Shown here piece after piece: positions 16,402 through 25,120 of a stretch of 40,561 nt of DNA (its first letter is position 1; each line of letters opens with the position of its first letter). The notes beneath the pieces were generated by a model that did not search any database, had not been told where the DNA came from, and was given only the letters and a program-made list of their open reading frames with translations. A program made the position numbers and the translations under genes. This DNA comes from Nocardioides sp. (lineage in GTDB: Bacteria; Actinomycetota; Actinomycetes; Propionibacteriales; Nocardioidaceae): the NCBI GenBank assembly GCA_017354415.1, contig JAFMQY010000011.1, positions 1 to 40,561 of the forward strand. Direction: 5' to 3'.

Positions 16402-17460
16402 TCAGCGATGCGTGTCCCAGCCGCGCCGGCCGAGAGACGTGAGCAGCTGGTCGGCCCGGGTCTCGTCCACCACGAGCTCCACGAGGCCCATCTCCCGGGC
16501 CGGGTCGTGGTCGATGTGGACGTCCTCGATGTTGACGCCGCTCGCACCGGCATCCGCGAACAGCCGGGCCAGCTCGCCCGGGTGGTCCGGCAGCGCGACG
16601 TACACCGAGACGGTGGGACGGGACGGACCGCCGTGCTTGCCGGGGATGGCCTGAGTGCCGGCGACCCCCAGCTGCAGGATCTCCTCGAGCGAGCCGCGGT
16701 CGCCGGTGGTGACGGCGTCGATGAGTACGTCGAGCTGGTCACGCACCTGGGTCAGGAGCCCCGCGACCGCCGCGGAGTTGGCGGCGACGATCTGCTGCCA
16801 GAGCTTCGGGTCGCCCGCGGCCACGCGCGTCACGTCGCGTACGCCCTGTCCGCTCAGGGCGAGATGGTCGGCTGGTGCCCCGGCGAGCCGGCCGGCGACC
16901 AGCACGGAGAGCAGGTGCGGCAGGTGGGAGGTGCGTGCCACGGCCTCGTCGTGCTCCTCGGGAGTGAGGCGTACGACGCTCGCGCCCGCCAGCCGGGCCA
17001 GCTCCTCGACCGCCGCGGTCGCCGCTTCGGACGAGCGCTTGTGGGGGGTGACCGCCCAGGGGCGACCGTCGAACATGGTTTCCGTCGCGGCGAGCGGACC
17101 TGACCGTTCGCTGCCGGACATCGGGTGGCCGCCGGCGTACCGCTCGATCCCCCACATGTCCTCCAGGGCGCGCAGCGGAGCGGTCTTCACGCTCCCGACG
17201 TCGGTCACCCAGGCGTCGGTCTCGATCAGGGCGCGCGCCACCTCGGCGCCGACGTGGTCCGGGGGGACTGCGACCACGACGAGCCCGACCGGTCCCCCTT
17301 CGTACGCGTGCCCAGCCCCGAGGCCGGTGGCGGTGCGCAGGTGCTCGCGGTTGCGGTCGCGCAGGAGCACCTCGATCCGCCGGCGGCGCAGGGCCAGGCC
17401 GAGGGAGGTCCCGAGAAGGCCGGTCCCGACGACCAGGACCGGCTCTGGCAGGTCACTCAT
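16402..17460 (-). CDS. tyrA: prephenate dehydrogenase with C-terminal ACT domain
   Basis: Oxidises prephenate to 4-hydroxyphenylpyruvate (NAD+), the tyrosine branch of aromatic amino-acid synthesis. 352 aa from ATG 17460, preferred over the upstream GTG 17472 because GAGGAAGCCC gives a well-placed ribosome-binding site. Rossmann start VLVVGTGLLGTSLGLALRR; VTDVGSVKTAPL; GGHPMSGSERSG with the catalytic His; and RTSHLPHLLS. The last ~75 residues, VSVYVALPDHPGELARLF onward, form an ACT domain, usually the tyrosine feedback sensor. Overlaps the aroH stop by 8 bp, so it is the second gene of an aroH-tyrA unit. Confidence 0.94.
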   Translation of the reverse strand: MSDLPEPVLVVGTGLLGTSLGLALRRRRIEVLLRDRNREHLRTATGLGAGHAYEGGPVGLVVVAVPPDHVGAEVARALIETDAWVTDVGSVKTAPLRALEDMWGIERYAGGHPMSGSERSGPLAATETMFDGRPWAVTPHKRSSEAATAAVEELARLAGASVVRLTPEEHDEAVARTSHLPHLLSVLVAGRLAGAPADHLALSGQGVRDVTRVAAGDPKLWQQIVAANSAAVAGLLTQVRDQLDVLIDAVTTGDRGSLEEILQLGVAGTQAIPGKHGGPSRPTVSVYVALPDHPGELARLFADAGASGVNIEDVHIDHDPAREMGLVELVVDETRADQLLTSLGRRGWDTHR

Positions 17461-17872
17461 GGGCTTCCTCACCGGGCTCGCCCACCGGCGGTGTGTCCGG
17501 CACCGCCCTGACCCGGGCCAGGTCTCGCCGGAGGGCGGCTGCGCCGTGCAGGTAGACGTGGGTGATGTCGGCGCGCGGCAGGTCGGTCTCGACGTGGGCC
17601 ATCATCCGCACGACCCGAGGCATCGAGCCCTCGACCTCGAGCTCGCGGGTGCAGATCAGCGGGACGTCGCTGAAGCCCAGCATCCGGGCGGCGTACGCCG
17701 GGAACTCCGAGACCAGATCGGTGGTGGCGGTGAAGATGATCGAGATGAAGTCGTCGACCACCCAGCCGTTGGCGTCCATCACCTCGGTCACCATCTCCGT
17801 GACCCGCTCGAGCATGTGGTCGCGGTCGTCCACCTCGAGCTGGGTCGCCCCGCGCACCGCCCTCACTGCCAC
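17453..17872 (-). CDS. aroH: chorismate mutase, AroH class
   Basis: Converts chorismate to prephenate, the substrate of the next gene's product. 139 aa from GTG 17872. The trimeric AroH fold is recognised by VRAVRGATQLEVDD at the N-terminus (active-site Arg and Asp/Glu) and WVVDDFISIIFTATTDL (the Bacillus-type IISVIFTAT-like strand). SEFPAYAARMLGFSDVPLIC, CTRELEVEGSMPRVVRMM and ITHVYLHGAAALRRDL follow. A polar ~20-residue tail follows the fold. Translationally coupled to tyrA, giving a complete chorismate-to-hydroxyphenylpyruvate module. Confidence 0.93.
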   Translation of the reverse strand: MAVRAVRGATQLEVDDRDHMLERVTEMVTEVMDANGWVVDDFISIIFTATTDLVSEFPAYAARMLGFSDVPLICTRELEVEGSMPRVVRMMAHVETDLPRADITHVYLHGAAALRRDLARVRAVPDTPPVGEPGEEAHE

Positions 17873-17995
17873 GTCCTGACCCTATCCGCGGCGGGCGCTC
17901 GCGGTGGGTGCTGTCCGTCAGCGTGTGCCCGAGACGTCTCGACTGCACAGGGCGGCGTCGCTGAGGGTCCGGCCCCGGACGGTCCGCGCGGGCCA

Positions 17996-18030
17996 GGCTC
18001 TCGCGTATCGATCGAGAGACCACGAGAGCC
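17996..18030 (-). promoter_or_regulatory. mutually exclusive hairpins between rluB and aroH
   Basis: In the 204-bp gap, one arm GGCTCTCG (17996-18003) can pair either with CGAGAG (18013-18018) or perfectly with CGAGAGCC (18023-18030). On the minus-strand transcript this lies after rluB and about 125 nt before aroH. It may be a simple rluB terminator or a switch ahead of the tyrosine genes. No leader peptide with repeated Tyr codons is visible. Confidence 0.35.
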
Positions 18031-18076
18031 GAGCTCGTGGACCACACGGCCCAGCCGCGACCAGGCCCCGATCCGG

Positions 18077-18841
18077 TCAGAGTCGGGCGGCGTCCAGGAG
18101 GGCCCCGAGCTCGTCGTTGGTGAGCTCTCGGACCTCCCCCACCTCGAGCCTGCCCAAGGTCACCGGACCGAACGCGGTCCGGGTCAGCTGGCGGACCGGA
18201 TGTCCGACGTGGTCGAGCAGTCGGCGCACGATCCGGTTGCGACCCTCGTGGATGACCAGCTCGACGATCGACCCCTGGGCGGTGGACCCACGACCACCGA
18301 TCAGCCGGGCCGAGCGCACGGTCACCGGACCGTCGTCCAGGGTGACTCCGGCCAGGAGCTGCTTGATCTCCCCGGCGGTGAGCTTGCCCTCGACCGCCGC
18401 GACGTAGGTCTTGTCGACCTCGTACGACGGGTGCGCCATCCGCTGGGCGAACTCGCCGTCGTTGGTCATCAGCAGCAGCCCCGAGGTGTCGGTGTCGAGC
18501 CGCCCGACATGGAACAGCCGCTCCGGCCGGTCGGCGACCAGGTCGGACAGGGTCCGCCGGCCCTGGGGATCGGACATCGTCGAAACCACTCCGGTGGGCT
18601 TGTTCAGCACCAGGTAGACGTTCGGCGACACGGGCGGCAGGCGCTTCCCCGAGACCCGGATCACCGCCCTGGCCGGGTCGACCTTGGTGCCCAACCGAGT
18701 CACGACCTCTCCGTCGACGGTGACCTCTCCGGAGAGCATCAGCTCCTCGCACTTGCGGCGCGACGCGACCCCGGAACGCGCCAGCAGCTTGTGCAGCCGG
18801 ACCAGCCCGCCGTCGTCGCGCTCGAGATCGGGTCCGGTCAC
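18077..18841 (-). CDS. rluB: 23S rRNA pseudouridine synthase, RluB/RsuA family
   Basis: Isomerises a uridine in 23S rRNA. 254 aa. An N-terminal S4 RNA-binding domain (VRLHKLLARSGVASRRKCEELM, cited in outline) covers about residues 14-75. The catalytic domain starts at YLVLNKPTGVVST, and the active-site Asp lies in GRLDTDTSGLLL. The C-terminal HEGRNRIVRRLLDHVGHPV segment is the RsuA/RluB hallmark. Last gene of the scpA-scpB-rluB run; its start overlaps the scpB stop by 4 bp. Target nucleotide inferred from genome context, not sequence. Confidence 0.94.
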   Translation of the reverse strand: MTGPDLERDDGGLVRLHKLLARSGVASRRKCEELMLSGEVTVDGEVVTRLGTKVDPARAVIRVSGKRLPPVSPNVYLVLNKPTGVVSTMSDPQGRRTLSDLVADRPERLFHVGRLDTDTSGLLLMTNDGEFAQRMAHPSYEVDKTYVAAVEGKLTAGEIKQLLAGVTLDDGPVTVRSARLIGGRGSTAQGSIVELVIHEGRNRIVRRLLDHVGHPVRQLTRTAFGPVTLGRLEVGEVRELTNDELGALLDAARL

Positions 18842-19503
18842 GCCGCCCCGTCGCCGCCGTCGCCCGACCGGCCCCCGGAGGTCGGGCGCTCGGCGTCGGT
18901 CGAGGCTGTCGAGACCACGCTCCCCGACCCGCCGAGCTCGTCCTCGAGGTCGTCGAGCTCGTCGAGGTCGGGCAGGTACGGCGCCAGCTCGGGCAGCTCG
19001 TCCAACGAGGTGACGCCGATCCGCTCCAGGAAGTACGCGGTCGTGCGGTACAGATAGGCGCCCGAGGAGCGGTCCTGCCCCGCCTCCTCGACCAGGCCGC
19101 GGGTGAGCAGGGTGCGCATCACGCCGTCGACGTTGACACCCCGGATCGCCGAGACCCGGGCCCGCGACACCGGCTGTCTGTAGGCGACCACGGCCAGCGT
19201 CTCGAGCGCGGCCTGGGTGAGTCGCGCCTGCTGGCCGTCGAGCACGAACGACTCGACCACGGGCGCGAACTCCTCCCGGGTGTAGTAGCGCCAGCCGCCC
19301 GCGACGTTGCGCAGCTCGAACCCTCGCCGCTGGTCGGCGTACTCCTGGGCGAGCTCGGCGAGGGCTGCGGTCACGTCGGCGACCGGATGGCCGACCGCCG
19401 AGGCCAGGGTCGTCTCGTCGAGGGGCTGGTCGGCGATCATCAGCAGCGCCTCCAAGGACGGCCGCAGCTCGGCGACCGCGACCTCCAGCACGTCCTCGCT
19501 CAT
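18838..19503 (-). CDS. scpB: segregation and condensation protein B (ScpB)
   Basis: Winged-helix dimer that binds ScpA and regulates the SMC condensin. 221 aa. The ScpB core runs from LRPSLEALLMIADQPLDETT to VDGVMRTLLTRGLVEEAGQD and on to RTTAYFLERIGVTSLDELP, about residues 10-180. RQPVSRARVSAIRGVNVDG is the most conserved stretch. A Ser/Gly/Asp-rich tail of ~30 aa is likely disordered. Shares one base with the scpA stop (TGATG) and four with rluB, so it is tightly coupled. Confidence 0.95.
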   Translation of the reverse strand: MSEDVLEVAVAELRPSLEALLMIADQPLDETTLASAVGHPVADVTAALAELAQEYADQRRGFELRNVAGGWRYYTREEFAPVVESFVLDGQQARLTQAALETLAVVAYRQPVSRARVSAIRGVNVDGVMRTLLTRGLVEEAGQDRSSGAYLYRTTAYFLERIGVTSLDELPELAPYLPDLDELDDLEDELGGSGSVVSTASTDAERPTSGGRSGDGGDGAA

Positions 19504-20459
19504 CAGCTGTCCTCCTGCTCGGGGGTCATCGTGTCGACAGGCTCGGCCGCCGACGTGGGACCGGCCGCCGACGTGGGCTCGGCCGCCGACTCCACGGGCT
19601 CCGGAGTGCCCTCGAACTCGTCGATCCGCAGGTCGGCGACCGAGGCGGGGTCGTCACCACCGGTCCAGCGGACGCTCAGCTCGCCCAGCGGCGAGACCTG
19701 GTCGAAGGCGACCGCGTGCTCGCGGAACAGCTCCAGGACGGCCAGGAAGCGGGCGACCGTGGTCAGCGTGTCGGGGGAGTCGCCGCAGAGAGCCCGGAAC
19801 GTCATGGTCCCGGTACGTCGCAGCCGCTCCACGACGAGCTCGGCCTGCTCGCGTACCGACACCATCGAGGTGTGCAGGTGCTGCAGCGACAGCTCGGGTT
19901 CCGGCTTGGGCTCCAGGGCCTTCGCCGCCAGGGCCGCGAACGAGTCGAGCCCGATCCCGATCAGCACCTCGGGAAGCAGGCCGGCGTACCGTTCCTCGAG
20001 CCCGACCGCGCGCGGGTGACGACGTGACTCCCCCGCCAGCCGCTCCTGGAGCACGGTCGCCACCTGCTTGAAGGCGCGGTACTGCAGCAGCCGGGCGAAC
20101 AGCAGGTCGCGCGCCTCGAGCAGGGCCAGGTCCTCCTCGTCCTCCACGTCTCCCTGCGGGAGCAACCGCGCCGACTTCAGGTCCAGCAACGTGGATGCCA
20201 CGAGCAGGAACGACGAGGTCTGCTCGAGATCCCAGGTGCCGTCGCGGGATCCCGCCTTCACGTGTGCGATGAACTCGTCGGTGACCTGGTGGAGCGCGAT
20301 CTCGGTGATGTCGAGCTTGTGCTTGGAGATCAGGCTCAGCAGCAGGTCGAACGGACCCTCGAAGTTGTCGAGCCGCACCTCGAAGGCCGAGGTCGACTCG
20401 GGCACGGGGTCCCGCGTGGCGTCCGGCCCGGTCGGGTCGGACGCAGTGGTGACGGTCAT
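19503..20459 (-). CDS. scpA: segregation and condensation protein A (ScpA)
   Basis: Kleisin subunit bridging the SMC ATPase heads in chromosome condensation. 318 aa, longer than the ~250-aa norm because of an acidic N-terminal leader and an Ala/Glu/Pro-rich tail. The signature FEVRLDNFEGPFDLLLSLI and HKLDITEIALHQV mark the N-terminal SMC-neck-binding domain. FRALCGDSPDTLTTVARFLAVLEL marks the C-terminal winged helix that binds the SMC cap. Sits 10 bp after the RHH gene and overlaps scpB. Confidence 0.95.
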   Translation of the reverse strand: MTVTTASDPTGPDATRDPVPESTSAFEVRLDNFEGPFDLLLSLISKHKLDITEIALHQVTDEFIAHVKAGSRDGTWDLEQTSSFLLVASTLLDLKSARLLPQGDVEDEEDLALLEARDLLFARLLQYRAFKQVATVLQERLAGESRRHPRAVGLEERYAGLLPEVLIGIGLDSFAALAAKALEPKPEPELSLQHLHTSMVSVREQAELVVERLRRTGTMTFRALCGDSPDTLTTVARFLAVLELFREHAVAFDQVSPLGELSVRWTGGDDPASVADLRIDEFEGTPEPVESAAEPTSAAGPTSAAEPVDTMTPEQEDS

Positions 20460-20469
20460 GAGTGGTGGT

Positions 20470-20826
20470 TCAGTCCTCGATCAGGCGTTGCACCAGCATG
20501 CTGTCATGGCCGTGTTCGTCGAGGTCGGCCAGGACCAGGGCAACCGCCTCGCGCACCAGTCGTCCACGGTCGACGGCGAGGCCGTGGTCGCGGCGTAGCT
20601 CCAGCCGGGCGTGCTCGAGGTCGAGGAGCTCCTCGGCCGTGACGTAGATCGTGATCTTCTCGTCGTGCCGCACCCGGCCACTGGGCCGGCGGGTGCGAGT
20701 GTCGTCGTCGGGTGCGGTGGGCACGGCCCGTACCCGACGCTCACGCAGGCCGGGTTCGGTGGCCGGCGGTGGTTCGGTGGGACGGAACAGGTCGTCGGCG
20801 GCCGGCAGGTTCACACGTCGAGGCAC
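20470..20826 (-). CDS. ribbon-helix-helix-like protein linked to parA/scpA
   Basis: 118 aa. The N-terminal half is disordered, rich in Pro, Arg and Thr. The C-terminal ~65 residues, KITIYVTAEELLDLEHARLE to GRLVREAVALVLADLDEHG, have a short strand followed by two helices, the layout of a ribbon-helix-helix DNA-binding domain. Such a small gene between parA and scpA is conserved in many actinobacteria without a proven role. Its start lies 16 bp inside the parA 3' end and scpA follows after 10 bp. A DNA-binding adaptor for ParA, analogous to a ParB- or CopG-type partner, is an inference. Confidence 0.8.
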   Translation of the reverse strand: MPRRVNLPAADDLFRPTEPPPATEPGLRERRVRAVPTAPDDDTRTRRPSGRVRHDEKITIYVTAEELLDLEHARLELRRDHGLAVDRGRLVREAVALVLADLDEHGHDSMLVQRLIED

Positions 20827-21842
20827 CGAACTGCCACCTCCTTGGCCAGCTGGCGGTAGGCCTCCGCACCCGGCGAGCCCGTGGCGTACGACGTGATCGG
20901 CTCACCCGCGACCGTCGAGTCGGAGAACTTCACGGTCCGCCGGATCACCGTATGGAACACCTTGTCGCCCCAGGCCTGCACAAGACGCTCCATGACCTCA
21001 CGGCTGTGCAGCGTCCGCCCGTCGTACATCGTCCCGAGCACGCCGTCGATCTCCAGCCGGGGGTTCAGCCGCTCCCGCACCTTGTCGATCGTGGTCTTGA
21101 GCAGGGCGACGCCCCGGAGCGCGAAGTACTCGCACTCGAGCGGCACGATCACGCCGTCGCACGCGGTCAGCGCGTTCACGGTCAGCAGGCCGAGCGACGG
21201 CTGGCAGTCGATCAGGATCACGTCGTACGTCTCGATCGCCTTGCCGATCACCCGCTGCAGCGTCTGCTCGCGCGCCACCTCGTGCACCAGCTGCACCTCG
21301 GCCGCCGAGAGGTCGATGTTGGAGGGCAGCAGGTCCATCCCGGGTACGCCGCTGGGTACGATGACGTCGTCGAGCGTCACGTCTCGCTGCATCAGCAGGT
21401 TGTAGACGGTCAGCTCCATCTCATGCGGGTTGAGACCCAGTCCGACCGACAGGGAGCCCTGGGGGTCGAAGTCGATCAGCAGCACCTTCCGCCCGAACTC
21501 GGCGAGCGACGCACCGAGGTTGATCGTGGTGGTGGTCTTGCCGACACCCCCCTTCTGGTTGCACATCGCGATCACGCGAGCGTGGCCATGGGACGTCAGC
21601 GGACGTGGGTCGGGAAGGTCTGGGAGCGGCCGACCGGTCGGTCCGACTGGTGCCGCGACGGGCGGAGCCTCCTCCGTCGCGGTCGCGGCCGAGACCAGCT
21701 CCTCGGCGGGGCGTACGAATGGCAGCGGTTGGCTCAAAGGGACTGTGGCCTCCTCGGTCGGCGTGGGTGCCGGGGAAGGAACCGTCGGCGGCATGATGGG
21801 GGCGTTGGACCCGGAGTGGCCGCGTCCGAAGATTCCGCTCAT
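20811..21842 (-). CDS. ParA/Soj-family ATPase with Pro-rich N-terminal extension
   Basis: Walker-type ATPase that positions DNA or protein cargo. 343 aa. Deviant Walker A CNQKGGVGKTTTT near residue 94; Walker A' in LLIDFDPQGSLS; Walker B VILIDCQPSLGLLT. About 85 residues before the ATPase are Pro/Ala/Thr-rich and probably disordered. The upstream GGGAGAACCCCAC supports the far start. No ParB gene lies next to it and it is coupled to the RHH protein and scpAB, so this is the orphan 'scp-linked' ParA of actinobacteria rather than the oriC-linked parA. A role in chromosome organisation is inferred. Confidence 0.9.
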   Translation of the reverse strand: MSGIFGRGHSGSNAPIMPPTVPSPAPTPTEEATVPLSQPLPFVRPAEELVSAATATEEAPPVAAPVGPTGRPLPDLPDPRPLTSHGHARVIAMCNQKGGVGKTTTTINLGASLAEFGRKVLLIDFDPQGSLSVGLGLNPHEMELTVYNLLMQRDVTLDDVIVPSGVPGMDLLPSNIDLSAAEVQLVHEVAREQTLQRVIGKAIETYDVILIDCQPSLGLLTVNALTACDGVIVPLECEYFALRGVALLKTTIDKVRERLNPRLEIDGVLGTMYDGRTLHSREVMERLVQAWGDKVFHTVIRRTVKFSDSTVAGEPITSYATGSPGAEAYRQLAKEVAVRCLDV

Positions 21843-21987
21843 GTGGGGTTCTCCCGGTGTCGTGTGCTAGGCGATTTGTCGACTTTCCGACATGCTGCCC
21901 CGCCAGACCGCGCGACCGTCGGAGGGCGCGCCGAAGGACCTCAACCGATTCCGGGATTCCCAGTCGGCTCACTCACCGCCACAGCCG

Positions 21988-23028
21988 TCAGGCGTACAGC
22001 GCCGGGCGCGCTTCCCGAGGCACCTCGACCCGTCCGCCGGACCGGAGCGACTCGACGGCCGCGAACGCCGCGACGTTGGCCAGGTGGCCGTCCCAGGCGG
22101 ACGGACCGGTCAGCCGCCCGGACCGGACGTCGTCGATCCAGGCGTTCACCTCGATCCGGTAGGCATCGGCGTACCGCTGGGTGCCGTCCTTGGTGACCAC
22201 GCGGCCGTCGACGCCGTCGGTCTCGGACAGGCTCCGGCGCAGCGAGACGCCGTACGGCGGTGTGAGCGAGACCGTGCCGGCGCTGCCGGTGACCTCGGTG
22301 TGGATGTCGTAGCCGTACTGGGCGTTCACGAACACCTCGACCGTCACCACGACTCCCCCGACCGTTTCGAGAACCCCGATCTGGAGATCCCTCAGCTCTC
22401 CGTCTGGCACCCCTGCCGCGAAGACCGTGACCGCAGCGAGCGTGTCGTCGAGGAGCCACGGAACGCTGTCGAACTCGTGGATCATCGAGCCGAACAGCAC
22501 GCTCTCGTCGGTGTGGCTCGCGTGCTGGTGGGCGTTGCGGTGGGTGCAGTGGGCCGCCCTGACCCGGCCGATGGCGCCGCCGACGACGGCATCGCGGAGT
22601 GCGACGTACGCCGGGTCGAAGTGCCGCATGAACCCGACCTGGATCACGCGGCGCCCACCCTGGACCTCGGCGTCGACGACGCGCCGCCCACCTTCGAGCG
22701 TGCTGGCGATCGGCTTCTCCAGCAGCAGCGGTTTGGCGAGCTCGACGCAGGCGATCGCCAGCGGCTCGTGGAGCGGATCCGGCGCGGCGATCAGCACGGC
22801 GTCGACGCTTGTGTCCGAGATCAGGTCCTCCGCCGAGGAGGCGACGCTCGCGCCGACCGTGTCCGCGACCTGTTTCGCGCGTTCGGAGTCGACGTCGAAG
22901 ACCTGCGCGACGGTGGCTCCGGGCACCCAGCGGTCGAGGTTGACGACGTGGACAGCCCCCATGGCGCCGGTGCCGATCACGCCGACGCGCACGGGATCGA
23001 AGGGTCCTGCGGTCATGTCCGTACCCAT
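21988..23028 (-). CDS. iolG: Gfo/Idh/MocA dehydrogenase, probable myo-inositol 2-dehydrogenase
   Basis: NAD(P)-dependent oxidation of the C2 hydroxyl of inositol to scyllo-inosose, the first catabolic step. 346 aa from ATG 23028, preceded by CCAGGAGAAGAG; an in-frame ATG at 23016 is less well placed. Rossmann VGVIGTGAMGAVHVVN; LLLEKPIAST with the catalytic Lys of the EKP motif; VGFMRHFDPAYVALRD; and MIHEFDSVPWLL, where the HxxxD-like pair follows the usual catalytic His. These match IolG proteins well. Last gene of the inositol operon; overlaps the previous dehydrogenase by 16 bp. Confidence 0.88.
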   Translation of the reverse strand: MGTDMTAGPFDPVRVGVIGTGAMGAVHVVNLDRWVPGATVAQVFDVDSERAKQVADTVGASVASSAEDLISDTSVDAVLIAAPDPLHEPLAIACVELAKPLLLEKPIASTLEGGRRVVDAEVQGGRRVIQVGFMRHFDPAYVALRDAVVGGAIGRVRAAHCTHRNAHQHASHTDESVLFGSMIHEFDSVPWLLDDTLAAVTVFAAGVPDGELRDLQIGVLETVGGVVVTVEVFVNAQYGYDIHTEVTGSAGTVSLTPPYGVSLRRSLSETDGVDGRVVTKDGTQRYADAYRIEVNAWIDDVRSGRLTGPSAWDGHLANVAAFAAVESLRSGGRVEVPREARPALYA

Positions 23029-24194
23029 CTCTTCTCCTGGAAGGACCGCACCATCGCGTCCACCAGCTCGGCCACGACGACCGCGTCGTCGATGGTCGGG
23101 CCGTGCGCGACCCCGGTGACGATGCTCTGCGCCAGCAGGTGGCACTCGATGACCTTCAGGTCGTCGAAGGACATCGCGATGCCCGAACCCGGCTGGAACG
23201 CCGACAGCTCGCCGTCGCCGGGCCGTACCAGCCGGGTCTCCCACGACGCGTCCTGGTAGTCCTGGCCGAGGCACACCCGGAGCTCGCCCATGCGGCGGAA
23301 GTCCCACGACAGGGCGCCCTGCGTGCCGTGTACGTCGAAGCCGTATCCGCACTGCTCCCCCACGGCCACCCGTGAGGCGGTCAGTGTGCCCCGAGCGCCC
23401 GACGCGAAGCGCAGGAGTGCCGAGGCGGCATCCTCGTTGCTCACCCGCCCTCGGGGCCCGTCCCCGCCGCGGATGAAGTGCGAGCGGCCGCCCTCCGGGG
23501 GCAGGGGACGCTCGGTGAGGTACGTCGCCTGGTCGGCCACCAGCTCGGTGACGCCGCCGAGCGTCGTACCACCGACGTGGAGCGCCAGGTCGAAGCCGTG
23601 GCTGACCAGGTCACCGAGCACGCCGGTGCCGGCGAGGGCCGGGTCGAAGCGCCACGACAGCGCCTGGTCGGGGTGCGCGGAGTAGTCGGCGAGCATCCGC
23701 ACGTCGAACGACTCGATCCGGCCCACCGCTCCCGACGCCACCAGGTCGCTCGCCACCTGCACCGCGGGAGCGTGGCGGTAGTTGAACCCGACCGCCGACA
23801 TCACGCCGCGCTTGTGGACCGCGGCCGCGATCGCCGCCGTGTCCTCGGCGCTCCGGCCCGCCGGTTTCTCGATCCACAGATGCCGTCCGGACTCGGCCAC
23901 CGCCGAGCCGATCTCCCGGTGCACGAAGTTCGGTCCACAGACGCTGACCACGTCGACGTCGTCACGCTCGAGCGCTTCGGACCACTCCGCCACGGTGTCC
24001 GAGAACCCATACCCGTCGAGCGCCTCCTGCCGCCGGCCCTCGTCGGGGTCGGCCGCGACCACGAACCGGGGCCGAACCGGCACCTCCGGGAAGTGGTGGG
24101 CCAGGCGCGTCCACGCACGAGCGTGCACCTGGCCCATCCAACCGAACCCCACCACGGCGACCCCGAGTGTCCGGGGCGCCTGCCCGTCACTCAC
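23013..24194 (-). CDS. second Gfo/Idh/MocA-family oxidoreductase
   Basis: A 393-aa sugar or inositol dehydrogenase from GTG 24194; the track's earlier start reads antisense-like frame through the ATPase gene. Rossmann [28 protein letters not shown] (EKP catalytic Lys); [18 protein letters not shown]; and [15 protein letters not shown] with the catalytic His/Asp. Longer than the neighbouring IolG by ~45 residues, mostly an insertion around [12 protein letters not shown]. In inositol clusters, extra family members oxidise scyllo- or D-chiro-inositol or related sugars; here the substrate is inferred only. Coupled to the ATPase gene by a GTGA overlap. Confidence 0.88.
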   Translation of the reverse strand: MSDGQAPRTLGVAVVGFGWMGQVHARAWTRLAHHFPEVPVRPRFVVAADPDEGRRQEALDGYGFSDTVAEWSEALERDDVDVVSVCGPNFVHREIGSAVAESGRHLWIEKPAGRSAEDTAAIAAAVHKRGVMSAVGFNYRHAPAVQVASDLVASGAVGRIESFDVRMLADYSAHPDQALSWRFDPALAGTGVLGDLVSHGFDLALHVGGTTLGGVTELVADQATYLTERPLPPEGGRSHFIRGGDGPRGRVSNEDAASALLRFASGARGTLTASRVAVGEQCGYGFDVHGTQGALSWDFRRMGELRVCLGQDYQDASWETRLVRPGDGELSAFQPGSGIAMSFDDLKVIECHLLAQSIVTGVAHGPTIDDAVVVAELVDAMVRSFQEKRWVRT

Positions 24195-25120
24195 GAGCCG
24201 GGGTCCTCCGAGGACGCGTCGTCGGCAGGTGCGTTCAGGGTCTCGGCCACGTCGAACTCCATGTTCTTGGCCACCTCGGAGTCGGGCATCTGTCGGGCCA
24301 GCTCGTGGCTCAGCGCCTCGAGCTCGGCCCCTCCGGCCATCATCTGGACCAGGTCGTCGAGGCTCAGCTCCGACTTGCCGAAGTTGCCCATGCTCCGGCC
24401 ACGCCGCAGCAGCATGAACCGGTCGCCGACCGGATAGGCGTGGTGTGGGTTGTGGGAGATGAAGATGACGCCCAGCCCGCGGTCGCGCGCCTTCGCGACG
24501 TACTTCAGGACCACGCCGGACTGGCGCACGCCGAGCGCCGCCGTCGGCTCGTCGAGGATCAGCACCCGGGCGCCGAAGTAGACGGCCCGGGCGATCGCGA
24601 CGCACTGCCGCTCACCACCGGACAGGGTCCCGATCGGCTGCTCGACGTCGCGGAGGTCGATGCCCATCGCGGCCAGCTCGCTCTTGGTGATCGTCTTCAT
24701 CCGGGCGATGTCGAGGCGCTTCCACGGCCCGGCGCCCTTGGTGACCTCCGAGCCGAGGAAGAAGTTGCGCCAGACCGGCATCAGCGGGACCACCGCGAGG
24801 TCCTGGTAGACGGTCGCGATGCCGAGGGCCAGTGCCTCGCGGGGAGAGGAGAAGCGACGCTTCTCACCATCCACCACGAACTCGCCACTCGTGTGCGTGT
24901 GGGCGCCCGCGAGGATCTTGATGAACGTCGACTTCCCGGCGCCGTTGTCGCCCAGCACGCAGGTCACCTCGCCCGCCTTGACCTGGGTGCTGACGTTGCG
25001 CAGCGCGATCACCGACCCGTAGGTCTTGCCGATGTCGGTGACCTCGATGATCGGGGTCCCCGGGGGCGGCAGCTGGGGGCCGACCGCATGGTCGCCCTGG
25101 CCGACCACGTCGGTGCTCAT
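24191..25120 (-). CDS. sugar/inositol ABC importer ATP-binding protein
   Basis: Powers the importer made with the next two proteins upstream. 309 aa from ATG 25120. Walker [11 protein letters not shown]-loop in [12 protein letters not shown], signature [15 protein letters not shown], Walker [14 protein letters not shown]-loop ISHN. It is a single ATPase module, not the fused double module of RbsA; this is the shorter FrcA-like form and would work as a homodimer. A ~50-aa C-terminal extension after [11 protein letters not shown] is polar and has no known domain. ATGA overlap with the permease. Confidence 0.93.
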   Translation of the reverse strand: MSTDVVGQGDHAVGPQLPPPGTPIIEVTDIGKTYGSVIALRNVSTQVKAGEVTCVLGDNGAGKSTFIKILAGAHTHTSGEFVVDGEKRRFSSPREALALGIATVYQDLAVVPLMPVWRNFFLGSEVTKGAGPWKRLDIARMKTITKSELAAMGIDLRDVEQPIGTLSGGERQCVAIARAVYFGARVLILDEPTAALGVRQSGVVLKYVAKARDRGLGVIFISHNPHHAYPVGDRFMLLRRGRSMGNFGKSELSLDDLVQMMAGGAELEALSHELARQMPDSEVAKNMEFDVAETLNAPADDASSEDPGS

